Shown here: in pieces, positions 7,222 through 10,595 of the stretch | Layout: the number at the start of each line of letters is the position of its first letter | How positions within the stretch are numbered: position 1 is the stretch's first letter | Origin: Streptosporangiaceae bacterium | Lineage (GTDB): Bacteria > Actinomycetota > Actinomycetes > Streptosporangiales > Streptosporangiaceae | Direction of reading: 5' to 3' | NCBI GenBank assembly: GCA_030045215.1 | Contig: JASIBJ010000603.1 | Span: 1-10,595, forward strand | DNA length: 10,595 bases | Program-made: the position numbers and the translations under genes | Notes under the pieces: generated by a model | What the model saw: only the letters and a program-made list of their open reading frames with translations | Databases searched by the model: none | What the model was told of the DNA's origin: nothing

Positions 7222-8705
7222 GACGCACCAGTCCCGGCCGGGTCAAGGTCCGCGGACCGGGCCGCCGGCGGCAGCCAGGCCAGTTCGCGAATCAGCTCCT
7301 GTGCGGCGTTATGACCGCTTCGCACGGCACCCTCCATAGTGTCCGGCCAGCCGGTATCGGTCCACGAACCGGCCAGCACGAGTCCCGGCACCGAGGTCGC
7401 GGCGCCGGGTCGCAGCGCGGCGGAGCCCGGCGACTGCCGGAACGTCGCCCGACGCTCCCTGGTGACGAAGAAATCGGTGACCCCCGCCCTGGCCGCGGCC
7501 GGGAACAGCCGCTCCAAGGCCGGCAGGAATTGGTCCCGCAGCCTGGCCGCAGGCAGGTCGACGTAGTCGTCGGCGGCCGACAGTGATACCGCCACGTACT
7601 GGCCGGCCTCCAGGCCCGCGTTCCTGGTCTTGTCGAATACCCACTGAACCGGCGAGTCCACAGCGGCGGCGAACGGCAAGTCCATGACCCGCCGGTCGTA
7701 CACCACGTGCACGTTCACGATCGGCGAGTAGCCGAGGCGGTCCCAGTCCGCAGCGTGTACCACCTTGGCGGCGCAGCCCAGCCTGGCGGCCTGGCCGGCC
7801 GGCACCGCGAGCACCACGGCATCTGCCACCACGGCATCGCCCGCGCCCTGGCCAGCCCCCTCCTGGCCGACGCCAGCCGCGCCCGGGACCGCCTCGTCCT
7901 GGCCGACACCGTCCTGGCCGACACCGTCCTGGACCGGCGCCCGGCCTGATGTGAACTCCACCCGGAACCCGGCGTCGGCACGGGGCTGGACACTCGCGAC
8001 CCTGGCCGAAAGGCGCATCCGAACGCCGAGCCTGGTGAGCAAGGCGGCCGGCGCCGTTCCGTGCATCTGGCTGAGCGGGACGGTGGCGATTCCGATGTCC
8101 GCGGCATCGTTGCGGCTCAGGAGCGCCGTCTTGATCACCGTAGCCGCGAGCGGCACGCTGGCATCATCCCCCGCGATGTTCAGCGCGGAGACGATGAACA
8201 AGTCCCAGAGCCGGCGCCGGGCCTGCTCTCCCTGGCCGCGCGCGGCCAGCCAGTCCCCAAGCGGGCTGCGGTCGAGTCCGGCATCGGCAGGATCGGCGCG
8301 CCTGAACGCGAGGGCTGCGCGAGCCACGCGGGCCCGCTCCGGCAGCGACAACAGCGGATAGCGGGCGAGGGCGCCGGCCAGGTGCAGCGGGCTTGGCAGC
8401 GCGGTCCGCCGGAGCCTGGCCTGGCCGCCGGGAGACAGTACCGTGACGTCGAAGCGGTCCTGGATCGTGACCGAGCCGGAAACTCCGAGCCTGGCCAGCA
8501 GGCTCTGGTACGAATCACAGCAACGCAGGAACACGTGCTGGCCGGTGTCGACCATCAGCGTGCCGCGCGAGAACGAGGACGCGGCGCCGCCCAGCCAGGG
8601 CCGGGACTCAAGCAACGTGACATCGACGCCGGCGTCGCGCAGCGCGATCGCCGCCGCAATTCCGGCCAGCCCGCCGCCGATGACGACGACATGGCGGGCC
8701 GTCAC
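7218..8705 (-). CDS. hpnE: HpnE, hydroxysqualene dehydroxylase (FAD-dependent)
   Basis: HpnE is a flavoprotein related to phytoene desaturases. It reduces hydroxysqualene from HpnC to squalene, the last step before cyclisation. The 495-residue protein opens with a Rossmann FAD-binding motif (VVVIGGGLAG, 6-15) ending in an acidic residue at E33, followed by DTGQHVFLRCCDSY (53-66), a family hallmark. It closes with VLAGSWTDTGWPDTMEGA (443-460), the second FAD-binding element. The start is GTG at 8705: it overlaps the hpnD stop as GTGA, puts the FAD strand at the usual N-terminal place, and has GGGAG 7 bases upstream. The frame is open further upstream to 8900, but that is the wrong phase of hpnD. 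Residues about 257-289 are a Gly/Gln/Ala-rich insert (QDGVGQDGVGQDE...), encoded by tandem repeats, inside the central domain. Otherwise the length fits the family. Confidence 0.94.
   Translation of the reverse strand: MTARHVVVIGGGLAGIAAAIALRDAGVDVTLLESRPWLGGAASSFSRGTLMVDTGQHVFLRCCDSYQSLLARLGVSGSVTIQDRFDVTVLSPGGQARLRRTALPSPLHLAGALARYPLLSLPERARVARAALAFRRADPADAGLDRSPLGDWLAARGQGEQARRRLWDLFIVSALNIAGDDASVPLAATVIKTALLSRNDAADIGIATVPLSQMHGTAPAALLTRLGVRMRLSARVASVQPRADAGFRVEFTSGRAPVQDGVGQDGVGQDEAVPGAAGVGQEGAGQGAGDAVVADAVVLAVPAGQAARLGCAAKVVHAADWDRLGYSPIVNVHVVYDRRVMDLPFAAAVDSPVQWVFDKTRNAGLEAGQYVAVSLSAADDYVDLPAARLRDQFLPALERLFPAAARAGVTDFFVTRERRATFRQSPGSAALRPGAATSVPGLVLAGSWTDTGWPDTMEGAVRSGHNAAQELIRELAWLPPAARSADLDPAGTGAS
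7839..7937 (-). repeat. Low-complexity insert within hpnE, including a 15-bp tandem repeat
   Basis: On the plus strand GTCCTGGCCGACACC occurs twice back to back (7896-7910 and 7911-7925) and begins a third time (GTCCTGG, 7926-7932). Degenerate copies (TCCTGGCCGACGCC at 7861-7874, CCTGGCC near 7848) lie to the left. In the HpnE reading frame this gives Gln-Asp-Gly-Val-Gly repeats and then a QEGAGQGAG stretch. Unit length is a multiple of three, so copy changes would not break the frame. It is probably a disordered surface loop. Confidence 0.8.
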
Positions 8706-9652
8706 GGGCCGTCTCCCGGCGCTGAGTCCCTGCCCGGCCTGGTTCTGCCGGACAAGCGGCCCAAGCCGGCCAGCGCCCGGACCGCGATCATCGCCTTCTC
8801 CCCCGCCGGCAGTGACATCCTCTTCTCCAGCGCCACCTGCGGCCGCGCGGAGATGTGCTCGAGCAGACGACGGTAAATGCCCGCCATCGCACCGGTGCAT
8901 GCAGCACTGCGGCGATCAAGCATGGGCAGCAGCCGCAGCCCGCTCGCATACCATTCCCTGGCCCGCTGGGCCTCGAACCGCATCAGTTTCGTCATCGGTC
9001 CGTCAATGACGCCCTGGCCGCCCGCGCCTTCCTGGCCCGCGGGCGTCAGGGTGCAGCCAAACCGGGCCAGATCCTCGGCCGGGAGGTAGACCCGGCCGTT
9101 GCCCAGGTCCTCGCGGACGTCGCGCAGGATGTTGGTGAGCTGGAGGGCTACTCCGAGGGCGTCGGCCAGGGGCGAGGCAGCCGCCGGGTCCGCAGCGCCG
9201 AATACCCCGAGCGACAGCCGGCCAATCGATCCGGCCACGCACCGGCAGTAGTGCTCCAGGCTCGCGAAGTCCGCATAGCTGACCCCGCGAACATCAGCCT
9301 CACAGCCGTCGATAAGCTCGCAAAACGCCTCCACCGGGACCGGGAAGCGGCGGGCCGCGTCCAGCAGCGCCACTAGCACCAGATCATCATCGGGAGCGCT
9401 GCCCCCGGCCACCGAGGTCACCGCCGCGCGGGCGGCGTCTAGAGCGCCTATCTTCTCCGGCGCGGGCAGGGTCCCGTCTCCGATGTCATCGATCCGGCGG
9501 GCCAGCGCGTAGACAGCCGACAGTGCGCGCCGCTTATCCGGCGGCAGCAGCGCGATCCCGTAGGCGAAATTCTTGGCCTGCTGCCGGGTGATGAGCTCGC
9601 AGTACTGGTAGGCGGCCCGGACGCGGGTCGCCTCAGGAGCAGTAGTGGTCAC
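8702..9652 (-). CDS. hpnD: HpnD, presqualene diphosphate synthase
   Basis: HpnD is a squalene/phytoene synthase-family enzyme that joins two FPP molecules head to head into presqualene diphosphate. The 316-residue protein has the first Asp-rich motif in ALARRIDDIGD (49-59) and the second in QLTNILRDVREDLGNGRVYLP (171-191), with YCELITRQQAKNFAYG near the N-terminus, all typical of HpnD. The CRCVAGSIGRLS segment (136-147) also matches. GTG at 9652 is taken as start: it lies 4 bases after the hpnC stop, with AGGTGA just before it, and gives a normal N-terminus. A longer open frame to 9847 is out-of-phase hpnC. Residues about 204-217 (PAGQEGAGGQGVID) form a Gly/Gln insert just after the second Asp-rich motif, resembling the one in HpnE. 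The Pro/Arg/Gly-rich tail after about residue 300 is probably disordered. Confidence 0.95.
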   Translation of the reverse strand: MTTTAPEATRVRAAYQYCELITRQQAKNFAYGIALLPPDKRRALSAVYALARRIDDIGDGTLPAPEKIGALDAARAAVTSVAGGSAPDDDLVLVALLDAARRFPVPVEAFCELIDGCEADVRGVSYADFASLEHYCRCVAGSIGRLSLGVFGAADPAAASPLADALGVALQLTNILRDVREDLGNGRVYLPAEDLARFGCTLTPAGQEGAGGQGVIDGPMTKLMRFEAQRAREWYASGLRLLPMLDRRSAACTGAMAGIYRRLLEHISARPQVALEKRMSLPAGEKAMIAVRALAGLGRLSGRTRPGRDSAPGDGP

Positions 9653-9656
9653 CCGC

Positions 9657-10586
9657 TCACCTGGCCCGCACGTACGTGGTGATGAGCTCCGCGGCCGTCC
9701 TGCCCTTGCCTGGCCGCCGTGTGGCCGACAGGACGTCATAGTCCGCTGCCGCGATCGCGGCGAGGGCGGCCCGGCCGCCTGCCACGTAGCCCGCAACGGC
9801 AGCCCGCGCGGTCCCGCGCAGGGTGCCGACCAGGGGTGCGCCGGCATCGATCAGCTCCCGTGCCCGGCCGACCTCGTACGCGAGCAGCCGCCGCAGTGGT
9901 GGTGCGGCGGCGCCGGCCCGCAGGTCCTCTTCCGTGCAGCCATAGGCGCGCAGGTCCTCGGCGGGCAGGTAGACCCGGCCGGCCCGCATGTCCTCGCCAA
10001 CGTCCTGCAGGTGCTCGGCGAGCTGAAGTCCGGTGCAGATGGAGTCTGAGAGTTCCGCGCGCTTCGGCGAGAACGCGCCGAACACGTAGAGCACGATCCG
10101 CCCGACCGGGTTGGCCGAGAGCCGGCAGTAGCTGACCAGTTCCGCGAAGGTCTCGTAGCGGGTGACGGTCTGGTCTTGCACGTTGGCCTGGATCAGGTCA
10201 AGGAACAGCTGCATCGGAACCGCGCAGTCGGCTACGACCCCGGCGAGTCCGCGCACGGCCTCCAGTCTCGGCTGGACCGGTCCGCCGGTCCCGGTGCCGG
10301 CGGCGGAACCGGCCAACGTCCGGGAGGCATACAGCCGCTGCACGTCCTGCGCCAGTTCCGCGAGCAGGTCGAGGCGCTGGCTGGGCGGCGCCAGGTCGCC
10401 GGCATCGTCGGTCGTCCGCGCGAACGCGTAGACGGCCATCAGGTGCCGGCGATGCCTGGCGGGCAGCAGTCGCAGCGCGACGGGGAAGTTCTCGCTTCCC
10501 GCCTTCGCCGGTGCCTGCCGGCCGGCGTCGGAAAGCCAGGACTCCTCCGTCGCAAACTCGTCGGCCACCCGGCCTGCTGCGGGCAT
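9657..10586 (-). CDS. hpnC: HpnC, hydroxysqualene synthase (start may lie upstream, outside the window)
   Basis: HpnC is the second squalene/phytoene synthase-family member. It converts presqualene diphosphate to hydroxysqualene. From the ATG at 10586 the protein has 309 residues: ENFPVALRLLP (32-42), the first Asp-rich motif in AFARTTDDAGD (54-64), YCRLSANPVGR (153-163) and the second motif in LQLAEHLQDVGED (187-199). The EHLQD form, with Gln-Asp instead of the Arg-Asp of HpnD, is an HpnC trait. A Gly/Thr/Ala-rich stretch (about 92-105) looks like a loop insert. The ATG lies 9 bases from the window edge, the frame is still open to the edge and no ribosome binding site is visible, so the true start could be further upstream. 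The segment before ENF (31 residues) is already a normal length. It is the first hopanoid gene in the window; the promoter is not included. Confidence 0.92.
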   Translation of the reverse strand: MPAAGRVADEFATEESWLSDAGRQAPAKAGSENFPVALRLLPARHRRHLMAVYAFARTTDDAGDLAPPSQRLDLLAELAQDVQRLYASRTLAGSAAGTGTGGPVQPRLEAVRGLAGVVADCAVPMQLFLDLIQANVQDQTVTRYETFAELVSYCRLSANPVGRIVLYVFGAFSPKRAELSDSICTGLQLAEHLQDVGEDMRAGRVYLPAEDLRAYGCTEEDLRAGAAAPPLRRLLAYEVGRARELIDAGAPLVGTLRGTARAAVAGYVAGGRAALAAIAAADYDVLSATRRPGKGRTAAELITTYVRAR

Positions 10587-10595
10587 AGCGGCAGC

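Noticed and set aside
4232..10586. The gene set considered as a carotenoid cluster, because HpnC/HpnD/HpnE resemble phytoene synthase and desaturase.
   Set aside because: The presence of squalene-hopene cyclase, HpnH and HpnG, and the HpnC/HpnD/HpnE-specific motifs, fit hopanoid synthesis instead.
1..10595. CRISPR arrays, tRNA or rRNA genes, transposases and phage genes.
   Set aside because: I found no repeat-spacer pattern, cloverleaf-like element, transposase motif or terminal inverted repeats in the window.

Overview
The window is very GC-rich with dense, overlapping genes. It carries a complete core hopanoid (bacterial triterpenoid) biosynthesis operon. A PatA-type acyltransferase of the phosphatidylinositol-mannoside family, the abundant GTG/TTG starts and the protein sequences all point to a high-GC actinobacterium. 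I cannot name the genus.

Layout, read in the direction of transcription (minus strand, right to left): hpnC (start near 10586) > hpnD > hpnE > a polyprenyl diphosphate synthase > shc > a fused hpnG-ispH gene > hpnH (ending at 1696). Neighbouring genes overlap by 3-7 bases or are 2-4 bases apart, so the seven genes look like one translationally coupled transcript. Its promoter lies beyond the right edge. A 391-base gap follows. It contains a hairpin with two alternative pairings and a perfect 12-base palindrome. Then comes a PatA/LpxL-like acyltransferase (1304-363, minus strand). At the far left, on the plus strand and converging on it, is the 3' end of a YceI-family lipocalin-like gene.

How the genes work together: the IspH domain makes IPP/DMAPP. 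The polyprenyl synthase condenses these, probably to FPP. HpnD makes presqualene diphosphate, HpnC converts it to hydroxysqualene, and HpnE reduces that to squalene. Shc cyclises squalene to hopene/hopanol. HpnH adds a 5'-deoxyadenosyl group to give adenosylhopane, and the HpnG domain removes adenine to start the ribose-derived side chain of C35 hopanoids. No side-chain finishing gene (hpnO, hpnP, hpnI/J/K) and no hpnN transporter is visible in the window.

The most unusual feature is the single 510-residue protein joining HpnG, a late side-chain enzyme, to IspH, the last enzyme of the MEP pathway. The catalytic residues of the IspH half all appear intact, as do the hallmark motifs of the HpnG half. 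Also worth noting are matching Gly/Gln-rich inserts in HpnE and HpnD, with an underlying 15-bp tandem repeat in hpnE, and the regulatory-looking gap in front of the lone patA-like gene.
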